This document shows positions 6,873 to 12,863 of a DNA stretch of 14,773 nucleotides, piece after piece. Where the stretch lies: positions 1 through 14,773 of the forward strand of contig JAWBNW010000013.1 of NCBI GenBank assembly GCA_039000685.1, read 5' to 3'. Both the position numbers and the translations under genes were made by a program. A model generated the notes under the pieces. That model did no database searches. It saw only the letters and a program-made list of their open reading frames with translations, and was not told the DNA's origin. The DNA comes from JAVZGQ01 sp039000685. Lineage in GTDB: Archaea; Aenigmatarchaeota; Aenigmatarchaeia; CG10238-14; SCSR01. Numbering within the stretch: the stretch's first letter is position 1; each line of letters opens with the position of its first letter.

Positions 6873-7544
6873 ATGAAAGCAAAAAAACATGAGAAATTCG
6901 ATGGAATTTTTTTAATTGATGGAAAATTGGCCACCTTGAATCTTTTACCAGGAGAAAAAGTATACGGAGAAGAATTGGTAAGAATTGGGGAGAATGAATA
7001 CAGGGTTTGGGATGTTTGGAGAAGCAAGCCAGCGGCAGCGATTAAAAAAGGAGTAAGAGAGTTTCCGATTAAAAAAGGACTAAAGATTCTATATCTCGGG
7101 ATCGCAAGTGGCACTACTGCCAGTCATCTCAGTGACATTGTTGGGAAAGAGGGAATTATCTATGGTGTGGAATTTTCAGAAAGAGTTCTAAGGGAATTGA
7201 TATCTCATGCTGAAAAAAGAGGGAATATAGTTCCGATTCTTGCAGACGCCAGAAAACCAGAAGAATATCGCGACATTGTAATAGAAAAAATTGATGTTGT
7301 TTACTGTGATGTTGCAAGTCCAGATGAAATCGAGCTTTTTATAAGAAATTGTTTAGAATTCCTTAAACCAAAAGGATATGGCATGATTGCCATCAAATCT
7401 AGAAGCATAGATGTTCTCAAGAAACCAGAAGAAATTTACAAAGAAACAAGAAAAAAGCTGGAAGAAAGATTCGAAATTTTAGATTTTGTGAAACTAGACC
7501 CTTATGATAAAGATCATGGATTTTTTGTCGTTAAGCTCAAGTAA
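6873..7544 (+). CDS. flpA: Fibrillarin-like rRNA/tRNA 2'-O-methyltransferase
   Basis: A 223-aa SAM-dependent catalytic subunit of the box C/D ribonucleoprotein. After a short N-terminal beta domain comes RSKPAAAI (50-57), the SAM loop LYLGIASGTTASHLSDIVG (73-91), acidic E100 of YGVE, the adenine-contacting ILADARKP (122-129), YCDVASP (144-150), the catalytic lysine of AIKSRSID and the C-terminal DPYDKDHGFFVV. The usual archaeal DVAQP motif reads DVASP here, a conservative change. Length is normal. The start ATG 6873 has no Shine-Dalgarno. The last 31 bp overlap, tail to tail, the RNase H-like gene. Partner of Nop5. Confidence 0.96.
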   Translation: MKAKKHEKFDGIFLIDGKLATLNLLPGEKVYGEELVRIGENEYRVWDVWRSKPAAAIKKGVREFPIKKGLKILYLGIASGTTASHLSDIVGKEGIIYGVEFSERVLRELISHAEKRGNIVPILADARKPEEYRDIVIEKIDVVYCDVASPDEIELFIRNCLEFLKPKGYGMIAIKSRSIDVLKKPEEIYKETRKKLEERFEILDFVKLDPYDKDHGFFVVKLK

Positions 7545-8041
7545 GGCTCCAGTTTTTTAAAGATCTTTTCCAAAGCTTCAAGATCATCCAAACAATGTTT
7601 AACTATTTTTTCTTTTGCTCTTTTGTCGCCACCGATAGCTTTTATGTATAGACTAAGGACGTCTTTTCCACCAATTTCTTTATCTTTTGGAATGTCGAGA
7701 GATTTTGAAACTTCCGACAAACTGTTTTTGGTGAAAAGAAAATTTCTCTTACAAAACTCACAAAGATCCAAAGAAGGTATTTTTAACAATTTGCTTAAGT
7801 CTATGTTATTGATTACAGCCCTGGTTAAAATAAAAGGTATGTCAAATTTGGACCCATACCAAGTTATAATCAAACCACAATTTTCTAGTTCTTTTTTGAA
7901 CCAGTTCAAAACCTCATTTTCCTTTTCTAAACTCTCGACAAATTTTACTTCTTTTTTGCCCTCTTTGATTATACCAATTGCCACAATTTGCCCGATATCA
8001 GCACTTATGTTAGTGCATTCTATATCTAAGAACATTTTCAT
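7514..8041 (-). CDS. DEDD 3'-5' exonuclease-like protein, RNase H-like fold (YprB type)
   Basis: A 175-aa single-domain nuclease. Exo I motif LDIECTN (D6, E8), Exo II WYGSKFDIPF (D67) and Exo III HCLDDLEAL (D153 fits the C-xx-D spacing) complete the acidic metal-binding set of the DnaQ/RNase H-like superfamily. The GSKFDIPF form points to the RNase_H_2/YprB group rather than to polymerase proofreading subunits. The substrate is unknown. The start is supported by AGGTGAT upstream. An ATG two codons inside is an alternative. The 3' end overlaps fibrillarin on the other strand. It is probably co-transcribed with the zinc-ribbon gene, though a T-rich tract precedes it. Confidence 0.86.
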   Translation of the reverse strand: MKMFLDIECTNISADIGQIVAIGIIKEGKKEVKFVESLEKENEVLNWFKKELENCGLIITWYGSKFDIPFILTRAVINNIDLSKLLKIPSLDLCEFCKRNFLFTKNSLSEVSKSLDIPKDKEIGGKDVLSLYIKAIGGDKRAKEKIVKHCLDDLEALEKIFKKLEPYLSLTTKNP

Positions 8042-8074
8042 ATTATCACCTAACTTAAATTTCTCTCAAAAAAT

Positions 8075-8098
8075 TAAAAAAGGAGGAGGAAAAAAGAA
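8075..8098 (-). terminator. Polypyrimidine T-tract between the 37-aa ORF and the nuclease gene
   Basis: On the minus strand two T6 or longer runs flank CCTCCTCC, just after the stop of the 37-aa ORF. Such T-runs can stop archaeal RNA polymerase, so this could end or attenuate the upstream transcript before the nuclease gene. No clear hairpin precedes it. The attribution is weak. Confidence 0.35.
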
Positions 8099-8212
8099 TC
8101 AAATAGCCCTCAGGGAACCCCAAACCTTCCCACCCGAGATTACATTTGTCCTAACCTTTCTAACTCCTCTATCCATCAAAAATGAAATTTGGATTCTTGC
8201 AACTTCTTCCAT
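8099..8212 (-). CDS. Unrecognised 37-aa basic ORF between the zinc-ribbon and exonuclease genes
   Basis: The 180-bp gap between two genes holds a 37-codon frame starting MEEVARIQISFLMDRG and ending GGKVWGSLRAI. Its start ATG (8212-8210) is preceded at ideal spacing by AGGTGAG, which overlaps the zinc-ribbon stop codon, as in other coupled junctions of this window. The product is basic (six Arg/Lys in residues 15-29 region and C-terminus), with alternating hydrophobic residues that could form beta strands. I do not recognise the family. A second ATG 4 nt earlier opens only a 15-codon frame. It may be a genuine small RNA-binding or ribosome-associated protein, or a decayed remnant. Only comparison across relatives can decide. 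Confidence 0.5.
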   Translation of the reverse strand: MEEVARIQISFLMDRGVRKVRTNVISGGKVWGSLRAI

Positions 8213-8221
8213 CCATCTCAC

Positions 8222-8461
8222 CTAATGATGGAACCCAAGCTTGTGATATAGTTCAAGGTTAAATTCATGCAGGTTCTTCTGAGATTCTATTTCTCTTGCC
8301 CTGTTTTCAAGGAAGCTCCCAAAACAGTCTTTACAAAATATTCTCTTCTGACCAAATCCGTCTATGAATTCAAATGTTCTCAGCGACTTGCACCTCAAAC
8401 ATCTCATGTCTTTCACATTTGAATAATTGGGCAATGGATTATAGGTGTCTTTTCCAACCAA
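8222..8461 (-). CDS. Small zinc-ribbon protein of unknown function
   Basis: Up to 79 aa with one four-cysteine zinc ribbon: C-L-R-C (residues 21-24) and C-K-D-C (43-46), separated by a beta hairpin with FEFIDGFGQKRIF. A polar helical tail follows, ending in HH. I do not recognise a specific family. The start is uncertain: the longest frame begins at TTG 8461, but GTG 8416 or ATG 8407, just before the first cysteine pair, are plausible and would give 64 or 61 aa. A TATA-like TTTAAATA lies at 8529-8536. The stop overlaps the ribosome-binding site of the 37-aa ORF. A nucleic-acid-binding role is likely from the fold but is inference. Confidence 0.65.
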   Translation of the reverse strand: MVGKDTYNPLPNYSNVKDMRCLRCKSLRTFEFIDGFGQKRIFCKDCFGSFLENRAREIESQKNLHEFNLELYHKLGFHH

Positions 8462-8528
8462 ATTTCCGAAATTTCCGATGAATTCATAGAAAAATCAATT
8501 TGAATCCTTATTTTGTTCTAAATAAGGG

Positions 8529-8536
8529 TTTAAATA
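8529..8536 (-). promoter_or_regulatory. Candidate TATA box upstream of the zinc-ribbon gene
   Basis: The self-complementary TTTAAATA lies just downstream of the DHH gene stop and is the most TATA-like sequence in the 81-bp gap before the zinc-ribbon frame. It would place a start of transcription near 8506, leaving a 45-100 nt leader depending on the true start codon. A weaker alternative (ACAAAATAAGG on the minus strand, about 8506-8516) also exists. Confidence 0.35.
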
Positions 8537-8542
8537 GCTTTT

Positions 8543-9565
8543 CTAGCCTATAAAATCTCTCAATTTGTTTAAAATTTTCATCTTAAATTTTTCTTCATCA
8601 TCTTTCTTTATAGTCCCGGCCCCAGCTTCTCTATGTCCCCCACCAATCCCAAGTTCTTTAAACAATTTACCAACATCAATCTTACCGATACTGTTTCTAC
8701 CATGAATCCTTGTGAATTCCTCCTTTTCTTCAAAAATAAAAATTATCTTTTCAGGATTTTCTGTCGCAAACTTTGTTATCAAAGCAGAACACACTGTTTT
8801 ATATTTTGGTTTAATTTTAGATATCAAAATTTTACCACGAGTTTCTAAATTTTTTTCAAACTCTTTTCTACATCTTTTCAGTTCTTGATCGAATTTTAAA
8901 GAAGCACGAAGTATATTTTCATTTTTCACCAATTCTTCCAAATTTCTTGAGTCAAGGAGAATTTTCAAAGTCCTCTCCGGCCCCAAAACGGCAATTGAGG
9001 CGGTGAGTAACATGGCAGCCTTACCGAACTTGCTCTTCCAAACATCTTTCTTGTTTCTGATTTTCACCAAATCTTTGCAATCCTCAATCCCCATATCACC
9101 GACCGTCCCCAAGATAGAAACCCATTTTTTTTCTTTTATTAAATCTTTGAACATTTTGTAAACAACATAACTCGTTGGTTGGTAAATTTCAGGTCTTTCT
9201 AATCTAGGGTTGATCAAGATTGTTTTTTCAGAATTTAAATCTCTTCCAGGATGATGGTCAATAATCAACATATTTTTTCCCAAACTCAACAAATTTTTTT
9301 CAATCAAGTCAATTGGAACATCAACGGTTATGATTTTTTCAAATTTCTTGAGTTTTGTTTTAAGGGTTTCTGTGTCACCAAATTTCATTGGTACAGTCTT
9401 AACTCTTTTTCCAATTTTTCCAAGGACATTGAGAACCAAAACAGCAGAAGCAATGCCATCGGTATCAGTATCATAAACCAAAACGACTTTCTCTCCATTT
9501 CTGATATTCTCGGCGAATTCTATTCCAGTTTGAAAAAGTTCTTCAAGCCTTTTCAGTTCCTTCAC
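8543..9565 (-). CDS. DHH-DHHA1 family phosphoesterase (RecJ/NrnA-like)
   Basis: A 340-aa metal-dependent phosphoesterase or exonuclease. All DHH-domain motifs are present: DTDTDG (32-37), D82 of TVDVP, DHH (103-105) and GDMG (D157). The C-terminal DHHA1 substrate-binding domain holds GRNSIGKIDVGKLF and the GGGHREAGAG motif. This compact layout fits oligonucleotide or small-molecule phosphoesterases (NrnA-like) or short archaeal RecJ-like proteins. It is shorter than the GINS-associated nuclease. The substrate cannot be told from sequence. The start is GTG 9565, inside the end of the HD gene (23-bp overlap), which indicates translational coupling. It is the last gene of the ribosomal-protein operon. 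Confidence 0.88.
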   Translation of the reverse strand: MKELKRLEELFQTGIEFAENIRNGEKVVLVYDTDTDGIASAVLVLNVLGKIGKRVKTVPMKFGDTETLKTKLKKFEKIITVDVPIDLIEKNLLSLGKNMLIIDHHPGRDLNSEKTILINPRLERPEIYQPTSYVVYKMFKDLIKEKKWVSILGTVGDMGIEDCKDLVKIRNKKDVWKSKFGKAAMLLTASIAVLGPERTLKILLDSRNLEELVKNENILRASLKFDQELKRCRKEFEKNLETRGKILISKIKPKYKTVCSALITKFATENPEKIIFIFEEKEEFTRIHGRNSIGKIDVGKLFKELGIGGGHREAGAGTIKKDDEEKFKMKILNKLRDFIG

Positions 9566-10169
9566 CCGTAAGTTTTTTCACAGTTTCTTCATCAAGAAGA
9601 AGAAGCTGGAGTGGCTGTTCTTTTGGAGTTGAGAGGTGAAACTCCACCATCGAGACAAGGCTATCCACATGATGTAAAATCAAAGCTTCGAAATTTCTTG
9701 GAGGTGTGGGACCAGCTTCACCAAAATGCGAAGCAACAATATGAATAACTGTTTCTGGGAAACCCCTATGGTAAAGTTCTGCCACAGCAAGCATAGAGTG
9801 ATCGAGCATAATTCCAGTGTGCTTGGTTTCACTACCTTCAATTCTCCATTCAAAGATTTTCATTATGTCATGCAACAAAGCACCTGCTATCAAGTAATCC
9901 ATGTTTATTGGTATACCATAATTTTTCTCCAAATCTTCTGCAGTTTTAATACAAAGCTCTGTCACAGAGACAATGTGATTCAATAAGTCTGCTCTCTCAA
10001 CAGTTCCATGACCAGCAACAGTGAACGGAGTTCTCACATTTTCAATTTCTTCTCTTGGATATTTTTTGAACTCTTCGTGGGAGAGTTTTGGGTCTTTAAG
10101 AATCTCTATTACTTTTTTCTTCAATTCTTTATCCTTTATTTTTTCTGCAAGTTGAATTAATTCTTCCAT
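9543..10169 (-). CDS. HD-domain metal-dependent phosphohydrolase
   Basis: A 208-aa protein with a full set of HD ligands: H65 (LLNHIVSV), H100-D101 (GALLHDIMK), H124 (LDHSMLAVAEL), H148 (VASHFGEAG) and D169 (LILHHVDSLVSM). The SHFGE and HHVDSL segments resemble HD nucleases or cyclic phosphodiesterases such as the YhaM HD domain. The archaeal neopterin cyclic phosphate phosphodiesterase MptB is another HD possibility. The substrate cannot be assigned here. The start ATG is 11 nt after the L12 stop with GGGAT upstream. The 3' end overlaps the DHH gene by 23 bp. The HD-DHH pairing suggests sequential phosphoester hydrolysis on one pathway, as an inference. Confidence 0.85.
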   Translation of the reverse strand: MEELIQLAEKIKDKELKKKVIEILKDPKLSHEEFKKYPREEIENVRTPFTVAGHGTVERADLLNHIVSVTELCIKTAEDLEKNYGIPINMDYLIAGALLHDIMKIFEWRIEGSETKHTGIMLDHSMLAVAELYHRGFPETVIHIVASHFGEAGPTPPRNFEALILHHVDSLVSMVEFHLSTPKEQPLQLLLLDEETVKKLTGEGTEKA

Positions 10170-10180
10170 TTAATCCCTTC

Positions 10181-10468
10181 TTAGCCAAACAACGAGCTCA
10201 AACCGACTGCTGCTTCCTCAGCTTTCTTACTTTCTTCCTCAGCTTTCTTTTCTTCCTTTTTCTCTTCTCCTGTCACAGGAGCCGCTACAGCTATTGCAGC
10301 CTGTTGAATAGCTTCATCTATGTTTACACCTTCCAAGCTAGCAACTAATGCTTTAACTTTTGCTTCGTCCACTGCAACTCCAGCTGCCTCTAAAACTTTT
10401 TTTACATTCTCCTCAGTTATTGGTTGTTTGGCCTGATGAAGCAGCAAGGCCGAATACACGTATTCCAT
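10181..10468 (-). CDS. rpl12: Ribosomal protein L12/P1 (stalk)
   Basis: The 95-aa archaeal P1/aL12 acidic stalk protein that recruits translation factors. The N-terminal dimerisation and L10-binding helices (1-about 60, starting MEYVYSALLLHQAKQPITEE) are followed by an alanine-rich hinge, an acidic and lysine-rich charged linker (about 73-90), and the conserved factor-binding C-terminus ending GLSSLFG. The ATG overlaps the L10 stop by 1 nt (TAATG), and the strong Shine-Dalgarno GGAGGTG lies inside the end of rpl10. The call is secure. Confidence 0.97.
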   Translation of the reverse strand: MEYVYSALLLHQAKQPITEENVKKVLEAAGVAVDEAKVKALVASLEGVNIDEAIQQAAIAVAAPVTGEEKKEEKKAEEESKKAEEAAVGLSSLFG

Positions 10469-11226
10469 TAACCCACACCTCCAATTTTTTCTATTGCTTT
10501 TGCATTATTAAAGGCTTTTATCAACAAAAGCTTTATATTTTCATTTGTCGGATAACAAATATTCACAGAAAGATTCACAGCATATTGATGCGCAAGACCC
10601 AATTTTTCAGGGAAAGTTTTTACAAGCTCCAAAATATCTCTCGGGTAGATAATCCCACCATCATAAAAACCAACAATATTGAGAGAAATAGATATTGGCT
10701 TAATCTCAAGTTTTCTCAAGGCATTAGCCACTTCTTTTGAAATCTTTTCTCCCACCTTGACAACAGTAACTTCTTTTTTGATGGCAATTTTTCCCTCTTC
10801 TACCCCAGCAGGAATTCCAGCCTTTGTCAACTCACTTATCACAGGCCCCGCTAAGAGACTTGTTGGACCAGCCGGAACCACTATGTCATTTGGGGCAATA
10901 TCAAATTCTTTCGCATAAGTTTCAAATTTCAAAGAAGTTAACTTCAAGTAAGCTTTGAAAGCATTTTCTTTCGTGAGAACTATTGCTGCTTGATTTGGAA
11001 CCATTTTTTCCATTTCTTGTATTTTTTCTTTTCTAGCTTGTCTTATGGCAAAAAGAAGAATACTTTTCTTTGCTACTTTTATTACACCACTATCACTTAT
11101 CATTTTTCTTATTTCTTGCAGTTCCCTACTCGGAAATTTATACAAATCAACAATTCCTATAACTGGGAATTCCTCTATCATTTTCTTCAATTCTTCCACT
11201 TTCTTCATCTTTTCTTCTTTAACCAT
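10468..11226 (-). CDS. rpl10: Ribosomal protein L10/P0, short form
   Basis: Base of the ribosomal stalk, anchoring L12 dimers to 23S rRNA. The start ATG 11226 is chosen because GAGGTG sits at proper spacing before it. A GTG two codons earlier would overlap that signal. The product is 252 aa. The N-terminal rRNA-binding domain (IGIVDLYKFPSRELQEIR), the archaeal insertion domain (PNDIVVPAGPTSLLAGPVI) and IYPRDILEL are clear. It stops at KLLLIKAFNNAKAIEKIGG, so most of the archaeal C-terminal stalk extension (repeated L12-binding helices and acidic tail; family length is about 300-350) is missing. The stop overlaps rpl12 exactly, so this is not a frameshift in the middle of a longer frame. Confidence 0.95.
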   Translation of the reverse strand: MVKEEKMKKVEELKKMIEEFPVIGIVDLYKFPSRELQEIRKMISDSGVIKVAKKSILLFAIRQARKEKIQEMEKMVPNQAAIVLTKENAFKAYLKLTSLKFETYAKEFDIAPNDIVVPAGPTSLLAGPVISELTKAGIPAGVEEGKIAIKKEVTVVKVGEKISKEVANALRKLEIKPISISLNIVGFYDGGIIYPRDILELVKTFPEKLGLAHQYAVNLSVNICYPTNENIKLLLIKAFNNAKAIEKIGGVG

Positions 11227-11228
11227 TT

Positions 11229-11846
11229 TCACACCTCAACTTTCACAGGCTTTCCCATCGTGAATTTCAACCAGACAGTCTTGATGTTTTGAATTCCCCT
11301 TGGCAACTTAGCTTGTATAGCCTTTAAAACAGCTTCAACATTTTCAGCCACTTCTTCATCTTTCATATTTTCTCTACCAACAGCACACTGAATCACTGGA
11401 GCATCTTTTATTCTTATTCTTACAGCCTTTTTATAATCTTTAACAATTTTTTCGATATCGCCCGTGATTATTTTTGGTAACTTCCCCTTTGGTCCCATGA
11501 ATTGACCAAAAGCCTTTCCAACTAGAACCATCAGCTTAGGCTCAGCAAAAAAGAAATCAGTGTTTTTCACAAGAGTCTTTGCTTCCCTCTTATTTTTAGA
11601 ATATCTTTCAATGTCCCCACTTCTCAATATCTCACAATCAAGGTCTTTTATTGTGTCAGAAAAAACAACAATTTTCGCGTCTTCACCTCTTCCATAAGGC
11701 AAGATAACATCTTCCGTGAATTTATTTTCTGTCTTCTTAATGTCGAACTCTTTCAAAGAAACTATAAGATCAAAAGTTTGAGAAAATCCCCTTTTCTTAG
11801 AACTATTTCTCAATTCCCCAATTGCTTTCAAAATTTTTTCTTTCAT
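11229..11846 (-). CDS. rpl1: Ribosomal protein L1
   Basis: A 205-aa two-domain L1-stalk protein that helps eject deacylated tRNA. In bacteria and methanogens it also represses its own mRNA. Recognisable segments are FTEDVILPYGRG (43-54), the FFFAEPKLMVLVGKAFGQFMGPKGKLP run split across the two domains, and the C-terminal KTVWLKFTMGKPVKVEV. Length is normal for archaea. Start ATG 11846 has GGAGG 7 nt upstream. The stop overlaps the L10 ribosome-binding region. It is preceded by a 49-nt spacer with a hairpin, the longest gap in this operon. Confidence 0.96.
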   Translation of the reverse strand: MKEKILKAIGELRNSSKKRGFSQTFDLIVSLKEFDIKKTENKFTEDVILPYGRGEDAKIVVFSDTIKDLDCEILRSGDIERYSKNKREAKTLVKNTDFFFAEPKLMVLVGKAFGQFMGPKGKLPKIITGDIEKIVKDYKKAVRIRIKDAPVIQCAVGRENMKDEEVAENVEAVLKAIQAKLPRGIQNIKTVWLKFTMGKPVKVEV

Positions 11847-11850
11847 CTGA

Positions 11851-11880
11851 AACCCTCCTGCCTAAGCAGTCGAGCGGGTT
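11851..11880 (-). promoter_or_regulatory. Hairpin covering the rpl1 Shine-Dalgarno; candidate L1 autoregulatory site
   Basis: In the 49-nt L11-L1 spacer the transcript can form an outer stem AACCC/GGGUU (11876-11880 with 11851-11855) and an inner stem CUGC/GCAG (11866-11869 with 11858-11861). The apex is a UUAG tetraloop, and the internal loop is asymmetric: GCUCGA on one side, GA on the other. The rpl1 Shine-Dalgarno GGAGG (11854-11858) lies within the 3' half. Two short helices around an asymmetric loop is the general layout of known L1-binding sites. Regulatory function is inferred. Confidence 0.5.
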
Positions 11881-11895
11881 ACTTTTCATTTATTT

Positions 11896-12411
11896 TTAAG
11901 ATTTAAAAAGATTATCGTACTTGCCTTCTTCAATTTCTTTTAAAACCTCTTTCGGTTTTTTACCCTCAATGGTCACCGGCATACTCACTGTTGTACCAAG
12001 AACAATTTTAACAGCAGATTTCAAATCCTTTGCCAACATATCTTTCATCTTCATTTTTGCAATCTTCACGCACTGCTCTATTGTCAAATTTCCAATGGAA
12101 ACGGCTTCTTTTTTTTCTCCCCCCGTTTGAGTGGCTTCTTCTTTCTTTTCTTTTTTCACGATCCCCAATTCTTTCTTTATTAAACTTGAGACCGGAGGAA
12201 TCCCAACTTCAATACTATACTCTCTAGATTTTTTATCAATCACCAATTTCACAGGAACTTGTATACCTTCATATTCTTTTGTCTTTTCATTTATTTGTTT
12301 GAAAACTTCTCCTATGTTTAGCTTGTAAGCACTAAGTTTGGGAGCTGTTGTTGGACCAGGAGAGGCTTTTCCACCCTCTATCAAGAGCTCAATAACTTCT
12401 TTTTCAGACAT
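11896..12411 (-). CDS. rpl11: Ribosomal protein L11
   Basis: The 171-aa protein of the GTPase-associated centre, at the base of the factor-binding region. The N-terminal domain (IEGGKASPGP, LNIGEVFKQINEKT) and the C-terminal rRNA-binding domain (NLTIEQCVKIAKMKMKDMLA, then LKSAVKIVLGTTVSMPVTIEG) are plain, followed by a short archaeal tail. The usually near-invariant stretch after PGP, rich in proline and glycine (PPLGPALGPLG in most archaea), reads TTAPKLSAYK here. A charged, glycine-containing insertion (about 87-102) joins the domains. It begins 1 nt after the nusG stop with AAGTGA as ribosome-binding site. Confidence 0.95.
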   Translation of the reverse strand: MSEKEVIELLIEGGKASPGPTTAPKLSAYKLNIGEVFKQINEKTKEYEGIQVPVKLVIDKKSREYSIEVGIPPVSSLIKKELGIVKKEKKEEATQTGGEKKEAVSIGNLTIEQCVKIAKMKMKDMLAKDLKSAVKIVLGTTVSMPVTIEGKKPKEVLKEIEEGKYDNLFKS

Positions 12412-12412
12412 T

Positions 12413-12853
12413 TCACTTCCCGGCCCTTTCTAAGAGTTTAACAAATTCTACGCTCACTGTTATTGGAATTGGCACAACAGCCTCTATAAGCTCAATCGTA
12501 ACTTCCCTTTTCACTTTATCGTATCTGGTAACCTTTCCTCTCTCATCCTTAAAAGGTCCACCTATTATCTCAACTACATCTCCTATATTCAACTCAACTT
12601 CTACAGTTTTTGGCTGCAAGAATCTTTGTACTTCTTTCAAATCAACGGGTTTTTTAATTAAGCCTCTAACATGGGGGACCATTTGAATCGATCTTTCAAC
12701 ATCTTTGATATCTCCTTCGACAAAAATATAGCCTTTTATTTCCTCTGGATGGAAAAGACTTTGAATATTCAAATTCTCGGTCTTAGCTTTTGCTGCTATT
12801 GCTTCCATCACTACATTTTCTCTCCCAACAACAGTTTTGATGCTATAAATCAT
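12413..12853 (-). CDS. nusG: Transcription elongation factor NusG/Spt5
   Basis: The 146-aa archaeal Spt5, which with Spt4 keeps RNA polymerase processive and links it to ribosomes. The NGN domain (about 1-85: YSIKTVVGRENVVMEAI, YIFVEG, VPHVRGL) is followed by a KOW domain with GDVVEIIGGPFKDERGKV. ATG 12853 is chosen over an upstream TTG: it gives the family N-terminus and has GAGTGATT at the right distance. It lies 10 nt after the secE stop and 1 nt before rpl11, the classical archaeal secE-nusG-rpl11 order. Confidence 0.96.
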   Translation of the reverse strand: MIYSIKTVVGRENVVMEAIAAKAKTENLNIQSLFHPEEIKGYIFVEGDIKDVERSIQMVPHVRGLIKKPVDLKEVQRFLQPKTVEVELNIGDVVEIIGGPFKDERGKVTRYDKVKREVTIELIEAVVPIPITVSVEFVKLLERAGK

Positions 12854-12863
12854 TTCAATCACT

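Noticed and set aside
6832..6882. Longer start (ATG 6882) for the small membrane protein, giving 90 residues
   Set aside because: The extra 17 residues would overlap the fibrillarin start and cross the TATA-like boxes. The shorter form begins just before the first membrane helix with a TATA-like element about 26 nt upstream.
8110..8185. Possible box C/D guide RNA on the minus strand (TGATGGA near the start, CTGA near the end)
   Set aside because: The C box departs from RUGAUGA, no convincing D'/C' pair is seen, and the flanks do not form a terminal stem. The coding interpretation of the same bases is better supported.
7623..8225. A 200-codon open frame on the plus strand
   Set aside because: It lies antisense over the DEDD nuclease gene and the 37-aa ORF. 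Its translation shows no family motif, while the minus-strand frame has a complete set of catalytic residues and a ribosome-binding site.
10468..11226. Frameshift as the cause of the short L10
   Set aside because: The stop codon shares a base with the L12 start, and the L12 Shine-Dalgarno is embedded in the last L10 codons, so there is no room for a lost C-terminal extension.
11800..11888. A 28-codon frame starting in the rpl11-rpl1 spacer and overlapping rpl1 out of frame
   Set aside because: There is no ribosome-binding site before its ATG, and it runs through the hairpin and into the conserved rpl1 frame. Its existence is explained by those elements.
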